Source: Tunturiibacter gelidiferens (lineage in GTDB: Bacteria; Acidobacteriota; Terriglobia; Terriglobales; Acidobacteriaceae). From it: a DNA stretch of 64,000 nucleotides. A program made the position numbers and the translations under genes. Positions 7,162-16,813 of this stretch are shown here, piece by piece. Location of the stretch: the NCBI RefSeq assembly GCF_014201335.1, contig NZ_JACHEB010000004.1, forward strand, positions 372,001 to 436,000, in the 5' to 3' direction. Below the pieces are notes generated by a model. It was given only the letters and a program-made list of their open reading frames with translations. It was not told where the DNA came from and ran no database searches. How positions within the stretch are numbered: the stretch's first letter is position 1; each line of letters starts with the position of its first letter.

Positions 7162-8655
7162 ATGGCAGAAGACTTGAAGAGCAAGCAAATGACTACCGAT
7201 GCCGGGCGACCGGTTGGCGATAACCAGAACTCCATTACGGTGGGTAATCGTGGGCCGATCGTGTTTGAAGATTATCTGCTGTTTGAAAAGATGGCGCACT
7301 TCAATCGTGAGCGTGTGCCTGAGCGGGTGGTTCATGCGAAGGGCTCGGCGGCGCATGGCACGTTTACGTGCACCCATCCGGACATGGCGAAGTATACGAC
7401 TGCGAAGGTGTTTGAGAAGGGCAAGAAGACTCCTACGTTCCTTCGGTTTTCGACCGTTGGCGGCGAGAAGGGATCTGCCGACTCTGAGCGCGATCCACGT
7501 GGGTTTGCGTTGAAGTTTTATACGGACGAGGGCAACTGGGATCTGGTGGGCAACAATACACCGGTGTTTTTCATCCGCGATCCTTTGAAGTTCTCGGATT
7601 TTATTCATACGCAGAAGCGTGATCCGGAGACGAACCTGAAGTCGCCGAAGATGATGTGGGATTTCTGGTCGCTGTCGCCGGAGAGCCTGCACCAGGTGAC
7701 GATTCTGTTTTCGGACCGTGGCACTCCCGATGGCTATCGCCATATGAATGGATACGGCAGCCACACGTTTTCGCTGATCAACGCGAAGAACGAGTTGTTC
7801 TATGTGAAATATCACTTCAAGACGAAGCAGGGGATCAAGAACTTCACTCGCGAGGAGGCCGACCACATGAAATCCGTGGACATGGATCACTCGCAGAGCG
7901 ATCTCTTCCATTCGATCGAGAAGGGCGACTTCCCGAAGTGGACGGTGCAGATGCAGATCATGCCGGAGGCTGAGGCGGAGACTTATCATATCAATCCGTT
8001 TGACTTGACGAAGGTGTGGCCTCACGCCGACTATCCTGTGATCGAGATCGGCGAACTGGAGTTGAACCGGAATCCGGTGAACTACTTTGCTGAAGTCGAG
8101 CAGGCGGCGTTCGACCCGAAGAATGTTGCTCCGGGTATGGGCTTCTCGCCGGACAAGATGCTGCAGGGGCGGCTTATCAGCTATCCAGACGCACACCGGT
8201 ATCGCATCGGGGTGAACTACAATTTGCTTCCGATCAATGAGCCAAAGTGTCCTTACAACACGTACAACCGCGACGGCAGCATGCGCTTCGGTGAGAACGG
8301 CGGCAATGGTCCAAACTACGAGCCGAACAGCTTTGGTGGTCCGACACAGGATAAGAAGTACATTGAGCGTCCTGTGACCTACAACACGGCGACTGTGGGT
8401 AGGTACGACCATCGCGAGCATGATGGCGACTACTACACGCAGCCGGGTAACCTGTTCCGTCTGATGACGCCGGATGCTCAGGAGCGGCTGTGCGGAAATA
8501 TTGCAGCCGGTCTGGGCCAGGTTGAGACGCGGATTCAGGACCTGCAGATCAATCACTTCTACAAGTGCGATTCAAAGTACGGTGAAGGTGTCGCCAAGGC
8601 TATCGGACGCAAGATTGAGGAGATCGTGAGGAAAGAAGAGTTGGTCCACGCATAA
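7162..8655 (+). CDS. katA: monofunctional heme catalase, small subunit type
   Basis: Catalase disproportionates hydrogen peroxide to water and oxygen. At 497 residues this is a clade 3 small-subunit enzyme. The catalytic His58 lies in [12 protein letters not shown], the essential Asn131 in GNNTPVFF, and the proximal heme ligand Tyr341 in [12 protein letters not shown]. The protein has no signal peptide and is cytoplasmic. TAGAGGTGATCT before the ATG is a good ribosome site. In relatives this gene sits under PerR control; here the adjacent regulator is broken, so expression may be derepressed or under another Fur-type protein. A strong terminator follows the gene. Confidence 0.97.
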   Translation: MAEDLKSKQMTTDAGRPVGDNQNSITVGNRGPIVFEDYLLFEKMAHFNRERVPERVVHAKGSAAHGTFTCTHPDMAKYTTAKVFEKGKKTPTFLRFSTVGGEKGSADSERDPRGFALKFYTDEGNWDLVGNNTPVFFIRDPLKFSDFIHTQKRDPETNLKSPKMMWDFWSLSPESLHQVTILFSDRGTPDGYRHMNGYGSHTFSLINAKNELFYVKYHFKTKQGIKNFTREEADHMKSVDMDHSQSDLFHSIEKGDFPKWTVQMQIMPEAEAETYHINPFDLTKVWPHADYPVIEIGELELNRNPVNYFAEVEQAAFDPKNVAPGMGFSPDKMLQGRLISYPDAHRYRIGVNYNLLPINEPKCPYNTYNRDGSMRFGENGGNGPNYEPNSFGGPTQDKKYIERPVTYNTATVGRYDHREHDGDYYTQPGNLFRLMTPDAQERLCGNIAAGLGQVETRIQDLQINHFYKCDSKYGEGVAKAIGRKIEEIVRKEELVHA

Positions 8656-8674
8656 GTAACTGATGATGTTACGT

Positions 8675-8710
8675 AAAAGAGCGATCCTTTGTGGGTCGCT
8701 CTTTTGTTTA
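8675..8710 (+). terminator. Rho-independent terminator after katA (probably bidirectional)
   Basis: AAAAGAGCGA (8675-8684) pairs perfectly with TCGCTCTTTT (8696-8705). The T-rich arm serves katA, and the A-rich arm gives TTTTA on the other strand for the convergent peptidase gene. Confidence 0.85.
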
Positions 8711-8722
8711 CGGAAAGCCGAT

Positions 8723-9820
8723 TCAGCTTACGGGTTGGTGTGCAGCCATAGGCGGTGGACCGGTGGGATTGGATTCAGGTTTACGGCCCGGGTTCCATTC
8801 GGGCTTCCAGTTGGAGTCGGCGAGCCAACGGATCGGATCGACCATGGAGGCGATGGCGTTGGTCATATGGGTGAAGTCGATGGTGTGAATCTCGTCGCTG
8901 GGTTGGTGATAGTCCTTGTGCAGCCCGTAGCTTGAGACAGTTTGAGCGATGATGCCCTGCTGGGCTAGAGCGTAGTTGTCAGAACGACGGAAGAAGTTCT
9001 CTTTGGGATGAGGGTCGTTTACCAGGTGGGCACCGTGTTTCGCCAGTTCGGGGCCAAGGTTCGAGCGGTCGAAGCCGGTGAGCCAAAGGGTTCCTACGGG
9101 GACTGCTGGGTCGGGGCGGCCGATCATCTCGAACTCGAGGTTGGCGACGATGCTGACGAGGGGGACTGGAGGATGCGCGAGGAAGGCTCGGTTGCCGAAG
9201 CCACCGAGTTCTTCAGAGCCGAAGAGAGCGAAGACGATGGTTCGCTTCGGGTGTTGGCCGGTGGCGAGAATGTGGGCTAGTGTCAGTACGGCGGTAGTGC
9301 CGGAGGCGTCGTCGTCGGCTCCGTTGTAGTTGGTGTCACCAGAGGCATTGGCGGGACCGATGCCGAGATGATCGAGATGCGCGGTGAGCAGGATGACCTC
9401 GTTGGGCGAGGTAGTTCCCCGCAGGATGGCGACTGCGTTCCAGGTCTCTTTTCGTGGGATGTCCTGGAACTTTGCGATGCGCTGCTGGGTTCTAGCGGGA
9501 AGGGGATTGGGGAGGGCGGATTTTTGGAGGAAGGTACCGTTATCTCCTCCGGGTTCGAGGCCGAGGGATTGGAGCTGAGAGGCGACGAAGAGGGCCGCAA
9601 TGTGCTCGTCGCGTGTGGCTGAGCCGCGGCCGTGTAGTTCGTCGTCGGCGAGGAAGTTCATATCTGCGTGAACTTCCTGTTGCAGAGTGGCGGAGGGAGA
9701 TGCTGTTTGTCTGGCTGCTGCGTCGAACGAGTGAGCCTGTGACGCTTGAGACTTGAAGGGAAGAGTCAGGAGCAGGATTGCGGTTAAAGGCAGAGAATAT
9801 AAAAGCTTTGAGAGATACAT
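8723..9820 (-). CDS. exported M28-family aminopeptidase
   Basis: A 365-residue secreted zinc peptidase. An N-terminal signal peptide (KLLYSLPLTAILLLTLPFKSQA) precedes the mature domain. The co-catalytic zinc motifs are standard: TAHLDHLG (His and Asp), GADDDASGTTAVLTLA (bridging Asp), FALFGSEELGGFG (Glu pair) and, near the C-terminus, GLHKDYHQPSDE (last His ligand). It probably trims peptides in the periplasm or outside the cell. It differs from the other M28 protein in this window by its complete ligand set. It is convergent with katA and shares its terminator. Confidence 0.92.
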   Translation of the reverse strand: MYLSKLLYSLPLTAILLLTLPFKSQASQAHSFDAAARQTASPSATLQQEVHADMNFLADDELHGRGSATRDEHIAALFVASQLQSLGLEPGGDNGTFLQKSALPNPLPARTQQRIAKFQDIPRKETWNAVAILRGTTSPNEVILLTAHLDHLGIGPANASGDTNYNGADDDASGTTAVLTLAHILATGQHPKRTIVFALFGSEELGGFGNRAFLAHPPVPLVSIVANLEFEMIGRPDPAVPVGTLWLTGFDRSNLGPELAKHGAHLVNDPHPKENFFRRSDNYALAQQGIIAQTVSSYGLHKDYHQPSDEIHTIDFTHMTNAIASMVDPIRWLADSNWKPEWNPGRKPESNPTGPPPMAAHQPVS

Positions 9821-9901
9821 TGCGGAAATTATAGAAGAACGTTGAATGAATTAATTCCGCATTGGCTGTGTCTGCTGCGAAGATAGAGAAAAAGGGGTTC
9901 G

Positions 9902-11071
9902 GTGGCGATGGAACGAAGGGGAAGGTTGCGGCGGTCGGTTGCAGTGGGTGCCGCGATGATTTTGCCGGTCTTTACTGGCTGCACGGGATTTTTTCCTCCA
10001 GTCAATAATTCTGGTGGTGGTGGAACCGGTGCAACGGGGAACCAGGTGTACGTCTTGAATCAGACGACGCAGACTGTGAGTGGATTCGCTGTAGGCACGG
10101 GGACTCTGAAGGCGGTGAACAACTCGCCGGTTAAGCTTGGGTCTCAACCATTTGCCGAGGTTGTCACTCCGAACGATGCGTTTCTTTATATTGCGGCGCA
10201 GGCATCGATCAACTTATATCTGATTAATTCCGACGGATCGTTAAGCGCGCCAAGCGGCGGAGCCCAGCAGAATGCGGTGACTGCGGCTTCGCTGGCGGTT
10301 TCACCGGATGGGCAGTGGCTGATTGCGCTGGATAGCCTTACACAGCAGCTGGACATCTACCAAATTAACTCGTCGACGGGGGCGTTGACGGCTCAGGCGC
10401 AGTCGCCTGCTACGTACGCTCTTCACGCGGGGGCTGGGACTTGGCAGCCGTCAATGGTGCAGGTGTCGCCGGATGCGACACTGATTTTCGCTGCGCTTGG
10501 TACAGGTGGTGACGTCGTGTTTTCGTTCAACACGACGACAGGCCTTGCCGCGCAGGTCCAGAGTCTGGCAAACGCGAATCCGGCCACGGGCGACTATGCA
10601 TTGGCCGTCGATCCGAAGACTGCGTACTTGTACCTTGCGCGGAGCGGGACTAATGGTGGAGTTGCGGTGTACATCATTGGGTCGGGAGGGACGCTGAATT
10701 CGGTCACGGGTTCGCCGTTTGCCGCGGGAAGTGGGACGCAGTCGGTCGTACTGGATAGTACTGGGACTTATGTGTACGCGGCGAATCGTACGGAGGGCAC
10801 GATCTCCGGGTATACGATTGCCGCGGGGACAACTCAGGCAGCTTTGACGTTGACGCCGCTGAGTGGGTCGCCGTATATGAGTGGGACTGTGGTGCAGTCG
10901 TTGGGGATCGACAGAACCGGCAAGTATCTGTTGGCGGCGGCGCTTGGCGGCGGCCCGGACCTGACGATGTACAGCTTCGATATTACGACTCCAGGCAAGC
11001 TGGATCCGGCTACGAGCATCAATACGGATACCGATCCTGCAGCGGCTGTCGCGGTGGCGCTCACGCATTAG
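9902..11071 (+). CDS. beta-propeller lipoprotein (lactonase/YVTN-repeat family)
   Basis: A 389-residue exported protein. A basic N-terminus, hydrophobic core and lipobox (VFTGC) mark a lipoprotein, followed by a Gly-rich linker. The rest is a repeated pattern of ~45 residues with blocks such as LAVSPDGQWLIAL, VQVSPDATLIFAAL, YALAVDPKTAYLYLA, VVLDSTGTYVYAAN and LGIDRTGKYLLAA, i.e. about seven blades of the 6-phosphogluconolactonase/YVTN propeller type. Catalytic function cannot be assumed; many such proteins only bind partners. The start is GTG at 9902 or ATG at 9908, just behind AAAAAGGGG; an in-frame stop excludes anything further upstream. Confidence 0.82.
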   Translation: MAMERRGRLRRSVAVGAAMILPVFTGCTGFFPPVNNSGGGGTGATGNQVYVLNQTTQTVSGFAVGTGTLKAVNNSPVKLGSQPFAEVVTPNDAFLYIAAQASINLYLINSDGSLSAPSGGAQQNAVTAASLAVSPDGQWLIALDSLTQQLDIYQINSSTGALTAQAQSPATYALHAGAGTWQPSMVQVSPDATLIFAALGTGGDVVFSFNTTTGLAAQVQSLANANPATGDYALAVDPKTAYLYLARSGTNGGVAVYIIGSGGTLNSVTGSPFAAGSGTQSVVLDSTGTYVYAANRTEGTISGYTIAAGTTQAALTLTPLSGSPYMSGTVVQSLGIDRTGKYLLAAALGGGPDLTMYSFDITTPGKLDPATSINTDTDPAAAVAVALTH

Positions 11072-11145
11072 CGTCTGCGTTCCTGGCTGGGCGCAGGTGT
11101 TGGAGTTGGTGCGTGGGTTATGGATTTGCCGTGGCCGCCGTTAGT

Positions 11146-12432
11146 ATGGAGATAGTGTTGTGCTGTGCGCGGAGTTTCAGGACTATCGTTTCTTCTTCTC
11201 GACAATTCGATTTCGTGCGGTACTTTTCGCGGATTTGCAGCTTCGTAGCGGTTTCGATGGTGCTGATTGCGGGCGGGAGTGGCTGCTCGCGGCTGCGGCC
11301 TAAGCCGCCAGCGCAGTACGTGTATGTGACGGCAAAGCAGACGTTTCTGCGTGACCGGGTGGCAGCGGTGTCGAATCGTACGGCGACGGTGGAGAATGGC
11401 GATCGGCTTGAGGTGCTTGATCGCGGGCGGCGATTTGTGAAGGTGCAGACGGCCAAGGGGGAGCAGGGCTGGATCGATGAGAAGGTGATTGCGACCCAGG
11501 ATGTCTTTGATCAGTTTGAAAAGCTGAAGCAGGATCACAAGGCTGATCCGGTGGTCGCCTCTGCTGTGGTGCGTGATGAGGTTTACATGCATGCCAAGCC
11601 TGGCCGCGACACGGAGAGGTTCTTTCGGCTGGCGGAGGGTGAGAAGCTGAAGCTGTTGGCGCGGGCGACGCTGGCCAAGCCTGTGCCGCCGGGAACACGG
11701 GTGGCTAAGGCTCCTCCTCCCGCTGCAACTGCGGCGACTGCAAAGGGCAGTGTGGAGAAGGGTGCAAAGGATGTTTCGACTGCCGCTGCTGCGCCGGAGC
11801 CTGTGCCGCCGGCGATGGAGGACTGGTGGCTGGTGCGAGATTCCAAGGGCGATACCGGATGGCTTTACAGCAGGATGATGGATGTGGACGCTCCCGATGC
11901 GATTACGCGGTACTCCGAAGGCCAGAGGATTGTGGGATCGTATGTTCTAACGACGGTATCCGATCCGGAGGCCGAGCAGGACGACAAGAATATTCCGATC
12001 TACGTGACGGTATTGAGTCCGTATAAGGCTGGGCTGACGTATGACTTCGATCAGGTGCGCGTGTTTACGTGGAATGTGAAAAAGCATCGTTATGAGACGG
12101 GATATCGCGACAGAAATATCGAGGGATATTTGCCCGTCGATGTGAAGATGGCGACCGATCCTTACGGAAAGTCGCCAACGGCTACTACGCCGGTGCCAAC
12201 GTTCTCGTATCGAGTGTTGGCGGATGATGCGGGGCCGGTCATTCCCGATCCGGTGACCGGAGCGATTGTGCCGGGGAAGACGGTGCTGAAGACGTATCGG
12301 CTGGAGAGCAACCTAGTGCGACGGGTGCTTCCGCCGGGAACGACTGCGCCGGGGGAGGCTCATCCGGAGCCCGTGTCGGACAAAAAGAAGGCCGCGGGGG
12401 CTAAGGGCAGCAAAGGAAAAAAGAGGCGGTAG
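11146..12432 (+). CDS. SH3-domain lipoprotein, hypothetical
   Basis: A probable lipoprotein: a hydrophobic stretch ending in AGGSGCSRL gives a lipobox cysteine. Two bacterial SH3-like segments follow, one with YVYVTAKQTFLRD...VENGDRLEVLDRGRRFVKVQT and GEQGWIDEKVI, the second with VYMHAKPG and, after an Ala/Pro-rich insert, WWLVRDSKGDTGWLYSRM. The C-terminal ~190 residues contain an unassigned domain and end in a Lys/Gly-rich tail. SH3b domains often bind peptidoglycan, so a cell-envelope role is likely but unproven. The start is uncertain: GTG 11113, ATG 11146 and GTG 11215 are all in frame and none has a clear ribosome site; 11215 gives the most compact signal peptide. Confidence 0.75.
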   Translation: MEIVLCCARSFRTIVSSSRQFDFVRYFSRICSFVAVSMVLIAGGSGCSRLRPKPPAQYVYVTAKQTFLRDRVAAVSNRTATVENGDRLEVLDRGRRFVKVQTAKGEQGWIDEKVIATQDVFDQFEKLKQDHKADPVVASAVVRDEVYMHAKPGRDTERFFRLAEGEKLKLLARATLAKPVPPGTRVAKAPPPAATAATAKGSVEKGAKDVSTAAAAPEPVPPAMEDWWLVRDSKGDTGWLYSRMMDVDAPDAITRYSEGQRIVGSYVLTTVSDPEAEQDDKNIPIYVTVLSPYKAGLTYDFDQVRVFTWNVKKHRYETGYRDRNIEGYLPVDVKMATDPYGKSPTATTPVPTFSYRVLADDAGPVIPDPVTGAIVPGKTVLKTYRLESNLVRRVLPPGTTAPGEAHPEPVSDKKKAAGAKGSKGKKRR

Positions 12433-12472
12433 ATCGGCCTGATATCGATTGCGTGCGTGAGTCGAAGTGACT

Positions 12473-13237
12473 ATGAGCGATCAGGAGGAGCGGCTGTTTG
12501 GCGGCAATGTGGCGGATGCGGTGGTTCGCGTCGGTGCCACCGTTCGCAAGCCTGCGACAGAGGCGACGAGTAGTGTTGAAGCGTTTTTGGAACATCTCTT
12601 CGAGGTTGGATTCAGAGGGGCTCCGCGAACTTTAGGACGAGATGAGAAGGGTCGTCATGTGCTGGAGTATGTGCCGGGAGCGACTCAAGAGCCATTCTCG
12701 TACACGAGTGAGGAGTTGGGGCGCGTGGGAAGGTTGATTCGAGAGTTTCACGTAGCGGCGAAGAGTTTTGTTCCTCCGGAGGGGGCGCAATGGAAGGTTG
12801 TCATCAGGCCTGATTCGGAGGAGTTGATCTGTCACCAGGATCTTGCGCCATGGAATCTGGTGCGCAGTGGAGAGCGGTGGGTCTTTATCGATTGGGATGG
12901 AAGTGGGCCGGGGTCTGTTCTGTGGGATGTAGGTTATGCGGCGCAGAGTTTTGTGCCTTTGATCCATGGTGGAGAGCCTGCTGTGGATGCCTCACGGCTC
13001 TGCTGCTTTGTGGATGGGTATGGGCTTGATCGATCTCAACGTGAGAGGCTGCCTGAACTGATGGTCGCTCGAACGAGAGCTATGTTTGAGTTGGGCGAGC
13101 GAGCGGCGATAACCGGGGAGCAACCGTGGGCACGACTCCATGCGGAGGGAGATGGCAGTCGTCATTGGAGGCAGGCTGCGGAGTATGTCGAGCGGCATCT
13201 GGAGATTTGGAAAGATGCGCTGCTTGCGAACGTATGA
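12473..13237 (+). CDS. aminoglycoside phosphotransferase (APH) family kinase-like protein
   Basis: A ~254-residue cytoplasmic protein of the APH/choline-kinase superfamily. The catalytic loop (Brenner motif) is ICHQDLAPWNLV and the metal-binding DFG equivalent is FIDWDGSGPGSVLWDVG, both intact. The N-terminal lobe is short, with no clear Gly-rich loop, as in several members of this superfamily. Such enzymes phosphorylate small molecules (aminoglycosides, sugars, choline); the substrate here is unknown and an antibiotic-resistance role should not be assumed. GTG at 12467 is an alternative start two codons upstream. Confidence 0.8.
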   Translation: MSDQEERLFGGNVADAVVRVGATVRKPATEATSSVEAFLEHLFEVGFRGAPRTLGRDEKGRHVLEYVPGATQEPFSYTSEELGRVGRLIREFHVAAKSFVPPEGAQWKVVIRPDSEELICHQDLAPWNLVRSGERWVFIDWDGSGPGSVLWDVGYAAQSFVPLIHGGEPAVDASRLCCFVDGYGLDRSQRERLPELMVARTRAMFELGERAAITGEQPWARLHAEGDGSRHWRQAAEYVERHLEIWKDALLANV

Positions 13238-13252
13238 CCACGATGATTGCGG

Positions 13253-14410
13253 TCAGGCGTAGAACGCTGTGATGGCGTCGACTACAGTTTGTTGTTCATC
13301 TTCGCGCAGCTCGGGGTACATGGGAAGTGCGAGAACTTCGTGGGAGGCGGCTTCGCTGATGGGGAAGTGGCCCTGCTTGTAGCCGAGGTGAGCCAGGCTG
13401 GTTTGCAAATGCAGGGGGACAGGGTAGTAGATCTCGCTGCCGATCTTCTGATCGGCAAGGTACCGGCGAAGTTCGTCGCGGCGGGGAGCGCGGATAACGT
13501 ATTGATGGAAGACGTGTCCGGCGCGCGGGTCGGTGATGGGGAGGACGACTCCTTCCTTTACAGTGTCGGCGGTGAGGTTCGCTTTGCGGAAGAGTTGATC
13601 GTAGTGGAGGGCATGCCCGCGGCGCTGCTGGTTCCACTTGGGCAGATAGCGGAGTTTGACCTCGAGGACTGCGGCCTGGATGGAGTCAAGGCGAGAGTTC
13701 CAGCCGATCTCGTCGTGATAGTAGCGGCGGCGCATGCCGTGGGCGCGGAGGATGCGGGCGTGGTCGTCAATCGCGGCTGAAGTAGTAGTGACGAGGCCGG
13801 CGTCTCCCATGGCACTTAGATTTTTTGTGGGATAGAAGCTGAAGGCTGCGGCATCGCCAAGGGCTCCTGCAGGGACTCCGTTCCATGTGGCTCCGAACGC
13901 CTGGGCGGCATCTTCGATCAGAAGGAGGTTGTGACTTTGTTTCAGTGCGGTAAATTCGTCCCAGTCGGCACATTGTCCGTAGAGGTGAACAGGTAGGACC
14001 GCTCTGACGTTTTTGCCTGCACTGGAGCGTAGGAGCTCTTCTACCGAAGCGGGAGAGAGATTGAAGGTGGTGGAGTCGATGTCGGCAAGCAAAGGCGTGG
14101 CGCCGGCACGGAGGATCGCGCTCACCGTGGCGAAGAAGCTGAAGGGGGTTGTGATGACGGCGTCGCCGGGGCCGACGTTGGCAGCAGCTAAAGCGAGCCA
14201 GATGGCATCGGTGCCGCTAGCGCAGCCGATCGCGTGGGGCACGGCACAGGCGACGGCGGCGGCGAGTTCGAAGCTGGTGACCTGGGGGCCGAGGATGAAA
14301 TGTTGTGAGGTGGCGACAGCTTCGATGGTATTCAGGATCTCTTGCCGCAGGGAGGAAAACTGACGGGAGAAGTCAAGCATTGGAACGGGTTGCGGGTTAC
14401 GGATGGTCAC
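13253..14410 (-). CDS. DegT/DnrJ/EryC1/StrS family PLP-dependent sugar aminotransferase
   Basis: A 385-residue aminotransferase of the sugar-nucleotide type. Family motifs are GCASGTDAIWLALAA (phosphate-binding region), TTPFSFFATVSAILRAGATP, LLIEDAAQAFGA (the Asp that contacts PLP) and SFYPTKNLSAMGDAG, with the Schiff-base lysine in PTKNL. The RYYHDEIGWNSRLDSIQAAVL segment is also standard. These enzymes transfer an amino group to a keto-sugar nucleotide for surface polysaccharide or modified sugars. The UDP-2-acetamido-3-keto-glucuronate (WbpE-like) branch is the closest by motif. Its convergent neighbour is the APH-like gene, with 15 bp between them. Confidence 0.9.
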   Translation of the reverse strand: MTIRNPQPVPMLDFSRQFSSLRQEILNTIEAVATSQHFILGPQVTSFELAAAVACAVPHAIGCASGTDAIWLALAAANVGPGDAVITTPFSFFATVSAILRAGATPLLADIDSTTFNLSPASVEELLRSSAGKNVRAVLPVHLYGQCADWDEFTALKQSHNLLLIEDAAQAFGATWNGVPAGALGDAAAFSFYPTKNLSAMGDAGLVTTTSAAIDDHARILRAHGMRRRYYHDEIGWNSRLDSIQAAVLEVKLRYLPKWNQQRRGHALHYDQLFRKANLTADTVKEGVVLPITDPRAGHVFHQYVIRAPRRDELRRYLADQKIGSEIYYPVPLHLQTSLAHLGYKQGHFPISEAASHEVLALPMYPELREDEQQTVVDAITAFYA

Positions 14411-14564
14411 ATCTGCAATGGTATATCGGTCGTATATGGCTGTAGAGATTGCCCTAGACTTTCATTCTGCGTTGCAATGCGTCTAACGAAGTATTGCGTT
14501 CGTCTCTACAATGTGACGAGGCAAGTTGATTATTGCCGTAGATGCTCGTATTGTTGACAGTCTT

Positions 14565-14610
14565 GGCTTTAGGCTTAGCCGTTGGATGCGCTGAGTTTTG
14601 TTCTAAAGCC
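14565..14610 (+). ncRNA. structured stem-loop in the hfq leader region
   Basis: GGCTTTAG (14565-14572) pairs perfectly with CTAAAGCC (14603-14610). Inside, CTTAGC can pair with GCTGAG (five Watson-Crick pairs and one wobble) to leave a 10-nt loop. The element lies 60 bp before the hfq ATG, and TTGACA (14554-14559) lies just upstream as a possible -35. It may be a 5' UTR structure or a short RNA. Only the fold is seen; function is unknown. Confidence 0.4.
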
Positions 14611-14670
14611 GATGGGTCACGGCAAACGCTCATTGCAGTATGAACATTTTGGACAAAGGAGATCGGCCCC

Positions 14671-14994
14671 ATGGAATCAAAGCCGGCACAGAACATTCAG
14701 GACACTTTTCTCAACACAGTGCGAAAAGACAAGAGTCCGATCACGATTTACCTGGTAAGCGGCGTGAAGCTAACGGGGAAGATACGCTCGTTCGATAAGT
14801 ACTCCGTGCTGCTGGAAAACAACAGCCAGGAGCAACTGATCTTCAAACATGCGATCTCGACTGTAGTGAGTGGACGCGCGGGAGTACATGGCGATGTGCG
14901 GAGCGACGTGAAGCCAGAGTTGCGGGCGTCGGTAGGTTCGGCTCCTGCTGCTGGTTCGCCGGTGCAAGAGGCGACAGGGACCCAAGGCCGCTAG
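14671..14994 (+). CDS. hfq: RNA chaperone Hfq
   Basis: Hfq forms a hexameric Sm-like ring that pairs small RNAs with mRNAs. The 107-residue product has the Sm1 motif ([40 protein letters not shown]) and the Sm2 signature FKHAISTV, where FKHA replaces the usual YKHA. The ~40-residue C-terminal tail is Gly/Ala/Pro-rich and probably disordered. AAAGGAG precedes the ATG. hflX starts 3 bp after the stop, the conserved hfq-hflX arrangement, so the two are co-transcribed. The leader carries a stable hairpin. Confidence 0.96.
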   Translation: MESKPAQNIQDTFLNTVRKDKSPITIYLVSGVKLTGKIRSFDKYSVLLENNSQEQLIFKHAISTVVSGRAGVHGDVRSDVKPELRASVGSAPAAGSPVQEATGTQGR

Positions 14995-14997
14995 CCG

Positions 14998-16446
14998 TTG
15001 ACAACTGAATACGGGAAGATCGATGGAGTAAAGCCCGTGAAGCGCAGCCTGGTCGCTGCGCATGAGGCGGCACGCCAGACGCGGGGCAGGCTGTCGCAGG
15101 CTGAACGTGCAGTGTTGGTGGCTGTGGAGTTCACCGGTGAACGGCGAAAGCTGACAGCGGCGGCGCGGCTGGCAAAGACTGCAGCGGCCGTGTCGGCTCA
15201 GACTGACTTGGACGGTGGTGATTTTTCTTCTGTACCTAAGGCAGCTGACCTCGACTTCGATGCTTCGCTGGCGGAGTTTGAAGAGCTTGCAAGGAGCGCG
15301 GGTGCCGAAGTCGCGGCCACTCTGATTCAGCGGCGGCCGCGGCCCGATCCGGCGACCCTGGTAGGGCACGGAAAGCTGGAGGAGATCGAGGGAGTGATTG
15401 CCTCGACCGGGGCAGATCTGGTGCTGTTCGACCATGATCTTTCGCCGTCGCAGCTGCGGAACCTGGAGGCGAAGTTGCCGTGCCGGGTAATCGATCGAAC
15501 ACAATTGATTCTGGATATCTTTGCAAGGCATGCCCGGACGCGGGAGGGCCAGCTGCAGGTGGAGTTGGCGCAGCTGGAGTATCAGTTGCCACGGCTGGCC
15601 GGGCGCGGAAAGGCGATGTCGCAGTTGGGCGGCGGTATCGGTACGCGCGGACCTGGTGAGACGCAGCTGGAGACGGATCGACGGAAGATCAATCTGCGGA
15701 TCGATCACGTGAAAGAACAGCTGGAGTCGGTGCGGCGAATTCGCCGACAGCAGAGGCAGCGAAGAGAGGCGGTGCCGGTGCCGGTGGTTGCGTTGGTGGG
15801 CTATACCAACGCGGGCAAGAGCACGCTCTTCAATGCGTTGACCGAGGCGGGGGTGCTGGAGTCGTCGCGGATGTTTGCAACGCTCGATCCCAAACTGAGG
15901 CAGTTGACACTCCCTTCGCGAAGGAAGATTTTGCTCTCGGATACGGTGGGATTTATTCGTAACCTGCCGCATACGCTGGTGACCAGCTTTCGGGCGACGC
16001 TGGAGGAGGTGGAGCGAGCGGAACTGCTGCTGCATATTCGCGACGCCTCAAGCCCGATGGTGGAAGAACAGAAGACGCAGGTTGAGAAAGTGCTCGCCGA
16101 ATTGGATGTTTCGAAGAAACCCGTTATCGAGGTGCTGAACAAGATCGACCTGGTCGGGGACCACGAAGCTATGCCCATGGGAGCTCCGGGAAGTGTGGCT
16201 GTGTCTGGCCTAAAGAAGCTTGGGCTCGATCATTTAATGGCAGCTATCGATGCGGCGCTGGTGGTGGATCCGCTGATTGAGATGCAGTTTCGCCTGCCTC
16301 AGTCGGAGGGGGCGGTGTTGGCTGCGTTGGAAGCTGGAGCTGTCGTCGAGGGGAAGCGCTTTGAGGGAAATCTGGCGTTTGTTACGGCACGAGGGCCGGC
16401 TTCGTTGCTGAACCGGTTCAGGAGATTTCGTGAACAGGTTCGTTGA
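14998..16446 (+). CDS. hflX: ribosome-associated GTPase HflX
   Basis: HflX is a GTPase that splits stalled or hibernating 70S ribosomes, chiefly under heat stress. The 482-residue protein has the N-terminal nucleotide-binding HflX domain ([26 protein letters not shown]), the Gly-rich linker ([19 protein letters not shown], about residues 211-229), a coiled coil, and the G domain. G1 is GYTNAGKST (268-276), G3 is DTVGF (315-319) and G4 is NKID (381-384). The start is TTG at 14998, 3 bp after hfq. The N-terminal extension is about 50 residues longer than in E. coli, and a start further inside is possible. Confidence 0.95.
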   Translation: MTTEYGKIDGVKPVKRSLVAAHEAARQTRGRLSQAERAVLVAVEFTGERRKLTAAARLAKTAAAVSAQTDLDGGDFSSVPKAADLDFDASLAEFEELARSAGAEVAATLIQRRPRPDPATLVGHGKLEEIEGVIASTGADLVLFDHDLSPSQLRNLEAKLPCRVIDRTQLILDIFARHARTREGQLQVELAQLEYQLPRLAGRGKAMSQLGGGIGTRGPGETQLETDRRKINLRIDHVKEQLESVRRIRRQQRQRREAVPVPVVALVGYTNAGKSTLFNALTEAGVLESSRMFATLDPKLRQLTLPSRRKILLSDTVGFIRNLPHTLVTSFRATLEEVERAELLLHIRDASSPMVEEQKTQVEKVLAELDVSKKPVIEVLNKIDLVGDHEAMPMGAPGSVAVSGLKKLGLDHLMAAIDAALVVDPLIEMQFRLPQSEGAVLAALEAGAVVEGKRFEGNLAFVTARGPASLLNRFRRFREQVR

Positions 16447-16813
16447 GGCCAGAAAAGGCTCTTAACTAGCATAGGCCGCCTGACGGGGAGCGGAGGTGGT
16501 GTCCCCAATCACGCGACCTATGTGACCCAGATCTTAGGGTCCAGGTGGTAACTCTAAGTCTAGTCCTTTGCTTCAGGAAGTCAAAGGGAAGATGAAATTA
16601 TTTGCACTGGGGCTGGGCGAAGGTGAATGCGCGAATATCGTTCAGTGTGGGCGATATTCATCAGATACTTGGTTGACACTGTTGTAATCGCTTTGCTAAA
16701 ACTAGGTGTACCTCGAACTAGCATGCAGCGCCTGCGCCAGTATTTTCTGGAACACGGTAGCGGTGTGAGACCGTCACTACAGGACTTCCAAGCGGCCCCG
16801 GCCGACCCCATTC
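16447..16813. other. intergenic region between hflX and the ATP synthase operon
   Basis: This 367-bp gap holds the probable atp promoter. A 23-bp imperfect inverted repeat (CCTTTGCTTC/GAAGTCAAAGG, 16565-16587) lacks a T-run and is not a convincing terminator. No coding frame here looks real. Confidence 0.45.
16673..16702 (+). promoter_or_regulatory. candidate sigma-70 promoter of the atp operon
   Basis: TTGACA (16673-16678) is a consensus -35, followed after 18 bp by TAAAAC (16697-16702) as a weak -10. It lies about 110 bp before the first atp gene on the coding strand. Inferred from sequence only. Confidence 0.4.

Noticed and set aside
7006-8556. 516-codon open frame antisense to katA
   Set aside because: It mirrors the catalase codons on the opposite strand, is rich in Arg/His/Leu as antisense frames of GC-rich genes are, and has no ribosome site or family motif.
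12473-13237. Antibiotic resistance gene call for the APH-family protein
   Set aside because: Only the general kinase motifs are visible; the family is broad and nothing supports drug specificity.
14770-16035. 421-codon open frame antisense to hfq-hflX
   Set aside because: Same antisense composition bias; it spans two well-supported genes and resembles nothing known.
16565-16587. Inverted repeat after hflX as a terminator
   Set aside because: The stem is plausible but no T-run follows on either strand.
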